Positions 1 through 8,183 of a DNA stretch of 8,183 bases are shown one piece after another. Location: positions 1 to 8,183 of the forward strand of contig JAOUMG010000062.1 in the NCBI GenBank assembly GCA_029881635.1, given 5' to 3'. A model generated the notes under the pieces. That model searched no databases. It was not told where the DNA came from and saw only the letters and a list, made by a program, of their open reading frames with translations. Position numbers and translations under genes: made by a program. The DNA comes from Paracoccaceae bacterium. Lineage in GTDB: Bacteria; Pseudomonadota; Alphaproteobacteria; Rhodobacterales; Rhodobacteraceae. The stretch's first letter is position 1; the number at the start of each line of letters is the position of its first letter.

Positions 1-1429
1 GAATTTCGGCCGCAGCGGCAGCCGCCCCCTCGATTCCGAAAAGGTTGACGACGCCCAGAACCATCACCAGCGCCGACCCCATCAGAAGCAGCCATTGAAC
101 CGGAACCATCCGGCCGTCCAGCGCGTCGCCCTCCGCCCCGAAATACATGTAGTAAACGATGCGTAGATAATAAAACGCCCCGATGACCGAGGCGACAGCC
201 CCCGCCAGCGCCAGCCAGGTCATGTTGGCATCAACCGCCGCCCGCAGCACACCGTATTTGGCAAAAAAGCCCAGCATCGGCGGCACGCCGGCCAGCGAAA
301 ACATCAGGACCAGCACCGCCAGCGCCTTGACCGGTTCACGTTTGGCATAGTGGTTCAGCGCGCCGATATCGGTGATGGTAGCGCCGTCCTTCTCCATCGA
401 CAGGATAAAGGCAAAGGTGCCGACATTCATCGCCACATAAACGGCCATGTAAACCAGCATCGACTGAACGCCCATGACCGTTCCGGCCGCCAGCCCCACC
501 AGTGCAAATCCCATATGGGCAATCGACGAATAGGCCATCAGCCGTTTGATGTTGCGCTGACCGATGGCAGCAATCGCCCCGAGAAACATCGACAATGTCG
601 CCAAGAGTGCCAGAACCTGGCTCCAGTCGCCTACCGCGCCGCCAAAAGCGTCATGCACAAGCCGCGCGAAGAGCGCCATCGCCGCAACTTTGGGCGCTGT
701 GGCAAAGAAGGCGGTGACAGGTGTGGGCGAGCCTTCGTAGACGTCGGGCGTCCACATGTGGAAGGGCACCGCCGATACCTTGAACGCAAGGCCCGTGATC
801 AGGAACACCAGCCCGAACAACAGCCCGACCGACACATGGCCACCCTCGATCGTCGCCAGAATGCCCGAAAACAGCGTTGTACCGGTAAAGCCATAGGTCA
901 GCGACGCACCATATAGCAGCAGGCCCGACGACAACGCGCCCAGCACGAAGTACTTCAGCCCTGCTTCCGTCGATTTCAGGCTGTCGCGGCGCAAGCTTGC
1001 CACGACGTAAAGCGCCAGTGATTGCAGCTCCAGCCCCATGTAAAGCGACATGAGGTCACCCGCCGACACCATTACCATCATGCCGATGACCGAAAAGGTG
1101 ATCAGCAGCGGATATTCGAACCGCGCCAGCCCGCGCCGCGCCATATAGTCCTGGCTCATCGCCAGAACCGCAGCGGCACCCAACAGGATGGTCACCTTGG
1201 CAAAGCGTGAAAACGCATCATCATTGAACGACCCGCCAAAGGCCGCATGCGCGCCCGTGCCCGAAAGACCGATCCAGACGGCCGCGCCCACCAATGCGGC
1301 AACCGTTACCCAAGTCAGCGTCGCGGTCCGTTCATCCTTGCCGGTGTAGACAACACCGATCAGCGCTGCCATCGCAAATACGGCCAGCAGCACTTCGGGA
1401 AGAATGGCGGAGAAATCAGAGGAAATCAT
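1..1429 (-). CDS. nuoN: NADH-quinone oxidoreductase subunit N (NuoN), 3' end cut by window edge
   Basis: NuoN is one of three antiporter-like membrane subunits of complex I and forms a proton channel in the membrane arm. The minus-strand frame opens with ATG at 1429 ([13 protein letters not shown]) and stays open for 476 codons to the window edge. E. coli NuoN has about 485 residues, so only a few residues are probably missing. Residues matching the known proton-path charges are visible: Glu134 in [11 protein letters not shown], Lys217 in [20 protein letters not shown], Lys247 in TAPKVAA and Lys391 in FFAKYGV. The [17 protein letters not shown] block is the family signature. The visible tail is six alanines (residues 469-474) followed by Glu-Ile. 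The start lies 11 bases after the nuoM stop, and an AGGA Shine-Dalgarno sequence sits about 8 bases upstream at the end of nuoM. Identification is very secure; the exact C-terminus is outside the window. Confidence 0.97.
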   Translation of the reverse strand, partial: MISSDFSAILPEVLLAVFAMAALIGVVYTGKDERTATLTWVTVAALVGAAVWIGLSGTGAHAAFGGSFNDDAFSRFAKVTILLGAAAVLAMSQDYMARRGLARFEYPLLITFSVIGMMVMVSAGDLMSLYMGLELQSLALYVVASLRRDSLKSTEAGLKYFVLGALSSGLLLYGASLTYGFTGTTLFSGILATIEGGHVSVGLLFGLVFLITGLAFKVSAVPFHMWTPDVYEGSPTPVTAFFATAPKVAAMALFARLVHDAFGGAVGDWSQVLALLATLSMFLGAIAAIGQRNIKRLMAYSSIAHMGFALVGLAAGTVMGVQSMLVYMAVYVAMNVGTFAFILSMEKDGATITDIGALNHYAKREPVKALAVLVLMFSLAGVPPMLGFFAKYGVLRAAVDANMTWLALAGAVASVIGAFYYLRIVYYMYFGAEGDALDGRMVPVQWLLLMGSALVMVLGVVNLFGIEGAAAAAAEI

Positions 1430-1440
1430 CGCAAAATCCT

Positions 1441-2979
1441 TTAGTGGCCGGCAACCTGCACCGCGTCGGATGCAGGAACAGCAGCGTGGTATTCAGTAAC
1501 AAGGGCATTTACCGACGGCCCGATGATATCGGTCACAAGGCTCGGGTAGATGCCCAAAAGCAGGGTCATCGCGACCAATGGCGCAAAGATCAGCTTTTCG
1601 CGGCCCGTCAAATCGGTGATCGACCGCAGGCTTTCCTTGATCAGATCGCCCATGACAACGCGGCGATAAAGCCACAAGGCATAAGCCGCCGACAGGATCA
1701 CACCGGAGGTGGCCACAGCAGCAACCCAGGTATTGACCTGGAAGATGCCCATCAGCGTCAGGAATTCACCAATGAAGCCACTGGTGCCCGGCAGGCCGAC
1801 ATTGGCCATGGTGAAGAACATGAAGATCAGCGCGTAGGACGGCATCCGGTTTACCAGACCGCCATAGGCGTCAATCTCACGGGTATGCATCCGGTCATAG
1901 ATAACGCCAACGCACAAGAAGAGCGCACCCGAGATGAAACCATGGCTCAGCATCTGAAAGATCGCGCCATCGACGCCCTGCTGGTTGGCGGCAAAGATCC
2001 CCATCGTCACATAGCCCATATGGGCGACCGACGAATAGGCGATCAGCTTTTTCATGTCGGACTGTGCCAGCGCCACCAGCGAGGTATAGACAATGGCAAT
2101 CGCACTCATCCAGAAAATCAGCCCCTGCAACTGATCCGAGGCAATCGGGAACATCGGCAGGCTGAAGCGCAAAAAGCCGTAGCCCCCCATCTTCAACAGG
2201 ATCGCCGCCAGCACCACCGAGCCTGCCGTGGGCGCCTGAACATGGGCGTCGGGCAACCAGGTGTGGACCGGCCACATCGGCATCTTGACTGCAAAACTGG
2301 CAAAGAAAGCCAGCCACAGAAGCGTCTGCAGGCCCCCGATTATCTGGAACCCGAACACATTCAGCGTGTCGGATGCGAATGTATGGGTCAGCAAAGTCGG
2401 AATATCGGTTGTCTGGGCATCAACATACATGGCGATCATCGCCACCAGCATCAGCACCGAACCGAGGAAGGTATAGAGGAAGAACTTGAAGGCCGCGTAA
2501 ATCCGTTCCTTGCCGCCCCAGATGCCGATGATCAAGAACATCGGGATCAGGCCCGCCTCGAAGAAGAGGTAGAAGAGAACCAGATCGAGCGCCACGAACA
2601 CACCCAGCATCAGCCCTTCAAGGACCAGAAAGGCAATCATGTATTCCTTGACGCGCACCTTCACATCCCAGCACGACAGGATCGTGATCGGCATCAGGAA
2701 TGTGGTCAGCAACACGAACAGGATCGATATTCCGTCAACGCCGACCTTGTACTTCAGGCCCATGATCCAGTCATGTTCCTCGACGAACTGAAACCCAGTA
2801 TCGGCCGGGTTGAATCCGGTCAGCAGGAATAGTGACACAATGAACGTGGACGACGTCGCCGTCAGCGCCACCCATTTTGCGCTGCGATCCGCTGCGGCAT
2901 CGCCGCCCCGCAGGATCAGCGCCAGGATCGCTGCCGCAACCAGCGGCACGAAAGTGATGATGGAAAGCAGGTTTTCCAT
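1441..2979 (-). CDS. nuoM: NADH-quinone oxidoreductase subunit M (NuoM)
   Basis: NuoM is the middle antiporter-like proton-channel subunit of the complex I membrane arm, between NuoN and NuoL. It has 512 residues (E. coli about 509) and is hydrophobic throughout, with many predicted membrane helices. Family blocks are clear: [17 protein letters not shown] with Glu141, [20 protein letters not shown] with Lys232, ILLKMGGYG with Lys263, [18 protein letters not shown] (308-324) and [12 protein letters not shown] with Glu405. These correspond to the proton-path residues of E. coli NuoM (Glu144, Lys234, Lys265, Glu407). The ATG shares one base with the nuoL stop (TAATG), which suggests translational coupling. 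A run of seven G at 2987-2993, inside the last nuoL codons, is the likely ribosome-binding stretch. The stop is TAA at 1441-1443. A full-length frame is open on the opposite strand, but its translation is rich in His, Arg and Gln and looks like a shadow. Confidence 0.98.
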   Translation of the reverse strand: MENLLSIITFVPLVAAAILALILRGGDAAADRSAKWVALTATSSTFIVSLFLLTGFNPADTGFQFVEEHDWIMGLKYKVGVDGISILFVLLTTFLMPITILSCWDVKVRVKEYMIAFLVLEGLMLGVFVALDLVLFYLFFEAGLIPMFLIIGIWGGKERIYAAFKFFLYTFLGSVLMLVAMIAMYVDAQTTDIPTLLTHTFASDTLNVFGFQIIGGLQTLLWLAFFASFAVKMPMWPVHTWLPDAHVQAPTAGSVVLAAILLKMGGYGFLRFSLPMFPIASDQLQGLIFWMSAIAIVYTSLVALAQSDMKKLIAYSSVAHMGYVTMGIFAANQQGVDGAIFQMLSHGFISGALFLCVGVIYDRMHTREIDAYGGLVNRMPSYALIFMFFTMANVGLPGTSGFIGEFLTLMGIFQVNTWVAAVATSGVILSAAYALWLYRRVVMGDLIKESLRSITDLTGREKLIFAPLVAMTLLLGIYPSLVTDIIGPSVNALVTEYHAAVPASDAVQVAGH

Positions 2980-5117
2980 TATTCAGCCCCCCCTGACAGC
3001 ATCATCCATGTCAGAAGAAGCGCGATCCCGATCACCATGGCAAAGGCATAATGGAACAGGTATCCCGACTGCGCCCGGCCAGCCAGCCGCGTCAGCATCG
3101 GAATGATCCCCATGGCAACCCCATTGATCGACCCGTCGATGATATTGCCATCACCGCGCCGCCACAGGAACGACCCGAGCCATTTGGCTGGGGTCACGAA
3201 AATCGCCTCATAGATCTCATCAAAGTACCATTTATTGAGCAGGAACGCATAGATCCCCGGCACCGTTTCGGCCAGACGGCGCGGCAAGGTGACATCGCGG
3301 ATATAGAAAAGCCAGGCAAAGGCCAGCCCGATCACCATGGCCACGAAGGGTGAAACCTTGACCCAGACAGGCGAGTGATGCGCGTCATCCATGACCGTGT
3401 TGTCAGGTGCCATGAAAATGGCTCCCTGCGGCGCATGGCCAGCCTCGGCGGCGTGCCCGTCCGTTGCATCGGCCGCGGCGGTTTCAGTCGAAGCAGCCTC
3501 AGTGGTGGCGGCTTCCGTGCCATGCGATGCAGCGGCTTCGGCCGTTGCCTCACCATGGCCCGCAGCAGCCTCGCCCTCAGCGGCCTCATGATGGGCCATG
3601 CCAAAGAACGTTGTCACCTTGGCATGATCGCCAAAGAAGCTGCCATACCAGACCATGCCGGAAAACACCGCGCCCAATGCAAGAACGCCCAGCGGGATCA
3701 GCATGTTCAGCGGGCTTTCATGGGCATGGTCATGCGTATGGTGATCGCCCCGCGCCTTGCCGTAGAAGGTCATGAAGATCAGCCGCCAGCTATAGAAGCT
3801 GGTGAAACAAGCTGCCACGACCAGCGCCCAGAAGGCAAAGCCATTGCCGCTCGCAAAGGCGCTTTCGACGATGGCATCCTTCGACAGGAACCCGGCAAAC
3901 CCGATATGGGTCAGCGGAATGCCCACCCCGGTGATGGCTAGCGTGCCAATCATCATCGCCCAGAAGGTCTTAGGGATCTTGTGGCGCAGCCCGCCATAAT
4001 TACGCATGTCCTGTTCGTGGTGCATCGCGGTGATGACCGAGCCCGCGCCAAGGAACAGCATCGCCTTGAAGAAGGCATGGGTGAAGAGGTGGAACATCGC
4101 CGCGCCATAGACGCCCGCGCCCGCAGCCACGAACATGTAGCCAAGCTGAGAACAGGTCGAATAGGCGATGACGCGCTTGATGTCGTTCTGCACAAGGCCC
4201 ACGGTCGCCGCAAAGAACGCGGTCGAGGCGCCGATATACATCACGAAGGTCTTGGCCTCCGGCGCATATTCGAACAAGGGCGACATGCGGCAGACAAGAA
4301 AGACGCCCGCCGTCACCATTGTGGCCGCGTGGATCAGCGCGGAAACCGGTGTCGGGCCTTCCATCGCGTCCGGCAACCATGTGTGCAAAAAGAGCTGCGC
4401 CGATTTGCCCATCGCGCCGATGAACAGAAGAAAGGCCAGGAGGTTCGCCGCGTTCCATTCGGTCCAAAGGAATGTCAGCTCGGTCTCGGCGAGCATCGGC
4501 CCTGCGGCGAACACATCATCCATGTTGATGCTGTCAACCAGATAGAAAAGACCAAAGATCCCCAAGGCAAAGCCGAAATCGCCAACCCGGTTGACCACAA
4601 AGGCCTTGATCGCGGCGGCATTGGCCGAGGCTTTCTTGTAATAAAACCCGATCAGGAGGTAGGAGGCAACGCCCACACCTTCCCAGCCGAAAAACATCTG
4701 CACAAGGTTGTCTGCCGTCACCAGCGCCAGCATCGAGAAGGTGAAGAACGAGAGATAGGCAAAGAAGCGCGGCTTATAGCTGACGCCCTCGCCGAAGTTC
4801 TCGTCATGGGCCATGTAGCCCCATGAATAAAGGTGCACCAGCGCCGAAACCGTCGTCACCACCACCAGCATGATCGCCGTCAGCCGGTCAAGCCGGATTG
4901 ACCATTCTGTATCAAGGCTGCCCGACTGGATGAAATCAAGGATATGGATATGCTGCGTGACCCCGTCAAAGCCCAAAAACACCACCCAGCTGAGCAGGCA
5001 GGCCGCAAAAAGCACCCCGGTCGTGATCGCCTGCGCGGCCACTTCGCCAATAAGCCGCCAGCCGAAACCGGCAATGATCGCAGCCACCAGAGGGGCAAGA
5101 AGGATAAAGCTGACCAT
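2979..5117 (-). CDS. nuoL: NADH-quinone oxidoreductase subunit L (NuoL)
   Basis: NuoL is the distal antiporter-like proton channel of complex I and carries the long lateral helix that runs along the membrane arm. The protein has 712 residues, against about 613 in E. coli and roughly 700 in Paracoccus relatives. Charged residues of the proton path are present: Glu146 ([17 protein letters not shown]), Asp180 ([11 protein letters not shown]), Lys238 ([20 protein letters not shown]), His263, His347 and Lys351 ([11 protein letters not shown]), and Lys413 (GFLSKDAI). Residues 458-467 form a His-rich patch ([10 protein letters not shown]). Residues 508-563 are a low-complexity Ala/Glu/Thr/His segment. 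The C-terminal part from about residue 583 returns to normal NuoL sequence ([12 protein letters not shown]). The ATG lies 6 bases after the nuoK stop, with purine-rich AAGGGC directly before it. The frame ends in TAA overlapping the nuoM start by one base. The assignment is secure. Confidence 0.98.
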   Translation of the reverse strand: MVSFILLAPLVAAIIAGFGWRLIGEVAAQAITTGVLFAACLLSWVVFLGFDGVTQHIHILDFIQSGSLDTEWSIRLDRLTAIMLVVVTTVSALVHLYSWGYMAHDENFGEGVSYKPRFFAYLSFFTFSMLALVTADNLVQMFFGWEGVGVASYLLIGFYYKKASANAAAIKAFVVNRVGDFGFALGIFGLFYLVDSINMDDVFAAGPMLAETELTFLWTEWNAANLLAFLLFIGAMGKSAQLFLHTWLPDAMEGPTPVSALIHAATMVTAGVFLVCRMSPLFEYAPEAKTFVMYIGASTAFFAATVGLVQNDIKRVIAYSTCSQLGYMFVAAGAGVYGAAMFHLFTHAFFKAMLFLGAGSVITAMHHEQDMRNYGGLRHKIPKTFWAMMIGTLAITGVGIPLTHIGFAGFLSKDAIVESAFASGNGFAFWALVVAACFTSFYSWRLIFMTFYGKARGDHHTHDHAHESPLNMLIPLGVLALGAVFSGMVWYGSFFGDHAKVTTFFGMAHHEAAEGEAAAGHGEATAEAAASHGTEAATTEAASTETAAADATDGHAAEAGHAPQGAIFMAPDNTVMDDAHHSPVWVKVSPFVAMVIGLAFAWLFYIRDVTLPRRLAETVPGIYAFLLNKWYFDEIYEAIFVTPAKWLGSFLWRRGDGNIIDGSINGVAMGIIPMLTRLAGRAQSGYLFHYAFAMVIGIALLLTWMMLSGGAE
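3429..3596 (-). other. Low-complexity Ala/Glu/Thr/His-rich insertion within NuoL
   Basis: This segment encodes NuoL residues 508-563. Of 56 residues, 23 are Ala, 9 Glu, 7 Thr and 6 His. There is no Leu, Ile, Val, Phe, Met, Lys or Arg. It cannot be a membrane helix and is most likely a flexible acidic loop between late transmembrane helices, before the lateral-helix region. The reading frame is intact on both sides. E. coli NuoL lacks a comparable stretch, which accounts for much of the length difference. From memory, alphaproteobacterial NuoL proteins often have a variable segment at about this place. Side of the membrane and function are not visible from sequence. Confidence 0.8.
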
Positions 5118-5123
5118 TTGCCC

Positions 5124-5429
5124 TTAGCCTTTCATCACGTTGACATCTTCGACGTCGATAGACCCGCGGTTGCGGAAGAAACAGACGAGGATCGCCAGAC
5201 CAATCGCCGCCTCGGCCGCCGCCACTGTCAGAACGAACATCGTGAAGACCTGCCCCACGAGATCATGCATGAAACTGGAAAAGGCGACGAAGTTGATATT
5301 GACCGCCAGCAGCATAAGTTCGATCGACATCAGGATGACGATGACATTCTTCCGGTTGAGGAAGATCCCGAAGATGCCGATCACAAAGAGCGCGGCGGCA
5401 ACGCCAAGGTAATGTGTCAGTCCGATCAT
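5124..5429 (-). CDS. nuoK: NADH-quinone oxidoreductase subunit K (NuoK)
   Basis: NuoK is a small three-helix membrane subunit of complex I (ND4L homologue) that helps connect the quinone-site end to the antiporter-like subunits. The protein has 101 residues (E. coli 100). The two membrane glutamates essential in E. coli (Glu36, Glu72) correspond to Glu37 ([19 protein letters not shown]) and Glu73 ([15 protein letters not shown]). The start at MIGLTHYL was chosen because it gives the family length and has the best Shine-Dalgarno sequence in the window, GGAGGG at 5436-5441 with a 6-base spacer. The same frame stays open upstream to a GTG at 5597, which would add 56 residues. That extension runs through the palindromic repeat and into nuoJ and has no NuoK character, so it is rejected. 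The stop is TAA, 6 bases before nuoL. Confidence 0.97.
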   Translation of the reverse strand: MIGLTHYLGVAAALFVIGIFGIFLNRKNVIVILMSIELMLLAVNINFVAFSSFMHDLVGQVFTMFVLTVAAAEAAIGLAILVCFFRNRGSIDVEDVNVMKG

Positions 5430-5470
5430 TCTTGTCCCTCCGGGGCGCTGCCCGCTTCGTCTTTGTTCAT
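5426..5470 (-). other. 14-codon reading frame ahead of nuoK (possible leader, unproven)
   Basis: A minus-strand ATG at 5470 opens a frame encoding [14 protein letters not shown], then TGA at 5426-5428. The stop overlaps the nuoK start as ATGA, the same geometry seen between real genes of this operon. The region upstream of its ATG is G-rich (GGGGGCGAT). The peptide is acidic, without a membrane segment or regulatory codon run. It may be translated and couple ribosomes into nuoK, or it may be a chance frame in a 107-base spacer. I recognise no family. Confidence 0.2.
5436..5441 (-). promoter_or_regulatory. Ribosome binding site of nuoK
   Basis: GGAGGG on the minus strand lies 6 bases upstream of the nuoK ATG at 5429. 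It is the clearest Shine-Dalgarno match in the window and decides the nuoK start against the longer in-frame GTG at 5597. A small potential hairpin (GGGC, 3-base loop, GCCC; 5443-5453) lies immediately upstream of it. Confidence 0.8.
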
Positions 5471-5532
5471 ATCGCCCCCGCAAAAGCGAAGGCCTCGTTT
5501 CCAAACCGATCCCTGCATGGCCGGGGATGACA
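5471..5532. repeat. Degenerate palindromic intergenic repeat between nuoJ and nuoK
   Basis: The nuoJ-nuoK spacer holds imperfect inverted arms: ATCGCCCCCG near 5471-5480 against CCGGGGATGA at 5521-5530. There is an inner CGC-AAAA-GCG hairpin (5479-5488) and a second stem, ATCCC (5509-5513) with GGGAT (5524-5528). Read on the minus strand, one frame gives VIPGHAGI, a peptide I associate with short palindromic intergenic repeats of the GTCATCCCCG type common in Proteobacteria. Family membership is inferred from the look of the arms; only this copy is in the window. In the transcript it would fold between nuoJ and nuoK and could affect message stability. Confidence 0.5.
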
Positions 5533-5536
5533 GCAC

Positions 5537-6141
5537 TTACAGCCCCTGCCCCGGCTTCACGTCCTTCAGTTCCATCGCCTTGGCCGGATCGCGCCACATC
5601 TGATGCATCACGTTCTGGCGCTTGACGTCCTTGCGGTGCCGCAGCGTCAGGACAATCGCCCCGATCATCGCGACCAGCAGGATCAGCCCGGCAAGCTGGA
5701 ACAGCAGGATGTATTTGTCATAAAGCAGCAGCCCGAGTGCGGCGGTGTTCGACACATCTTCGGGCGTCACGGCACCGCGCATTCCATCCGCCCCTTCGGC
5801 CATTTCCCAGGCGCCAAAGACGATGCCAAGCTGCATCAGGATGACCACGCCGATCAGCAGGCCAAGCGGCATATAGCGCGCCATTTCGCCCTTCAACTCA
5901 GCGAAATCCACATCCAGCATCATCACGACGAAAAGGAACAGCACGGCGACCGCGCCGACATAGACGATGATCAGAAGCATCGCCACGAATTCTGCCCCCA
6001 AGAGCACGAAAAGCCCGGCTGAGGACAGGAACGCGAGGATCAGCCACAAAACCGAATGCACCGGGTTGCGCGACACCGTGACCATCAGGCCCGCCGTCAC
6101 CGCCGATATGGCGAAAAGGTAAAAGGCGAAAACTGCGACTG

Positions 6142-6145
<4 letters not shown>
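5537..6145 (-). CDS. nuoJ: NADH-quinone oxidoreductase subunit J (NuoJ)
   Basis: NuoJ (ND6 homologue) is a five-helix membrane subunit of complex I next to NuoH, NuoA and NuoK. Its third helix takes part in the conformational switching linked to proton transfer. The protein has 202 residues (E. coli about 184). The diagnostic stretch is [20 protein letters not shown] (27-46) followed by the third-helix block around [20 protein letters not shown] (49-68), with Glu52 and Tyr62. A charged, cytosol-like tail (from about residue 168, RHRKDVKRQ) ends the protein. The ATG overlaps the stop of the preceding CMD-family gene by four bases (ATGA). A GGGGG stretch at 6153-6157, inside the end of that gene, is the likely ribosome-binding site. 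The next gene, nuoK, begins after a 107-base gap, unlike the tight spacing elsewhere. Confidence 0.97.
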
Positions 6146-8089
<1,944 letters not shown>

Positions 8090-8104
8090 TTTTACCCATG
8101 TCCC

Positions 8105-8183
8105 TCAGACCGTCGGTATCCCTCGTTCGGCGCAATCGGCCACCGTCACTTCCGCGTCGATGGTCCGTAGCCCCCGGGGTAGT
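8105..8183 (-). CDS. Possible 3' end of an unrecognised gene upstream of nuoH
   Basis: A minus-strand frame open from the window edge encodes LPRGLRTIDAEV followed by TVADCAERGIPTV. It ends at TGA (8105-8107), 15 bases before nuoH. The distance and the GAGGG overlapping the stop suit an operon neighbour. The peptide does not look like the NuoG C-terminus I would expect here. Its codons include CTA twice, CGA and ATA, which are uncommon in the neighbouring nuo genes. Extra open frames between nuo genes are known in Rhodobacterales. Two other frames are also open from the edge, one ending at 8146 and one overlapping the nuoH start, so this could equally be non-coding spacer. Confidence 0.3.
   Translation of the reverse strand, partial: LPRGLRTIDAEVTVADCAERGIPTV

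Noticed and set aside
1294..2832. A 512-codon open frame on the plus strand, antisense to nuoM and nuoN.
   Set aside because: Its translation is rich in His, Arg, Gln and Asp with no recognisable domain, as expected when a GC-rich membrane-protein gene is read on the complementary strand. The minus-strand nuoM frame has full family motifs. The equal length of the two frames is coincidence.
3981..4826. A 281-codon plus-strand frame within nuoL.
   Set aside because: It is charged and His/Arg-rich with no domain, and lies wholly under conserved NuoL helices. It is a shadow of GC-biased codon use.
5443..5532. Rho-independent terminator between nuoJ and nuoK.
   Set aside because: The stems are short or imperfect and no T-run follows on the minus strand. 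Essential complex I genes continue directly downstream, so termination here is unlikely.
5124..5597. A 157-residue version of NuoK beginning at GTG 5597.
   Set aside because: The extra 56 residues come from the end of nuoJ in another frame and from the repeat spacer. NuoK is normally about 100 residues, and a strong GGAGGG precedes the inner ATG.

Overview
The window is one continuous stretch of a bacterial NADH:ubiquinone oxidoreductase (respiratory complex I, nuo/nqo) operon. All genes lie on the minus strand, so transcription runs from the right edge to the left. In transcription order the content is: an 83-base stretch at the right edge, possibly the 3' end of an unrecognised gene, then nuoH, nuoI, a carboxymuconolactone-decarboxylase-family (CMD) gene, nuoJ, nuoK, nuoL, nuoM and nuoN. 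nuoN runs off the left edge almost complete. The genes for the peripheral arm (nuoA-G) would lie to the right, outside the window.

The organism is most likely an alphaproteobacterium of the order Rhodobacterales (Rhodobacter, Paracoccus or Roseobacter relatives). This rests on three things: NuoH, NuoI and NuoK resemble my memory of that group's proteins; NuoL is long and has His-rich and Ala/Glu-rich segments; and nuo operons there are known to carry extra open reading frames between structural genes. DNA is GC-rich with a strong GC bias at third positions. I cannot name a genus.

Layout by region: 1-1429 nuoN (partial); 1441-2979 nuoM; 2979-5117 nuoL; 5124-5429 nuoK; 5430-5536 the only sizeable internal gap, with a degenerate palindromic repeat and a 14-codon reading frame; 5537-6145 nuoJ; 6142-6549 CMD-family gene; 6546-7049 nuoI; 7052-8089 nuoH; 8090-8183 upstream DNA. 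Genes are overlapping or nearly touching (ATGA overlaps at nuoI/CMD and CMD/nuoJ, a TAATG overlap at nuoL/nuoM, gaps of 2, 6 and 11 bases elsewhere). This implies one polycistronic message with translational coupling. I see no internal promoter, terminator, RNA gene, mobile element or CRISPR array.

How the genes work together: NuoI carries two [4Fe-4S] clusters that pass electrons toward the quinone site, and NuoH forms the membrane side of that site. NuoJ and NuoK link NuoH to the three antiporter-like proton channels NuoN, NuoM and NuoL. The charged residues known to be needed for proton transfer are present in all of them, and every complete nuo frame is intact, so this looks like a functional complex I. 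I found no previously undescribed system. The least ordinary items are the embedded CMD-family gene, the NuoL low-complexity insertion, the nuoJ-nuoK gap and the DNA just upstream of nuoH.
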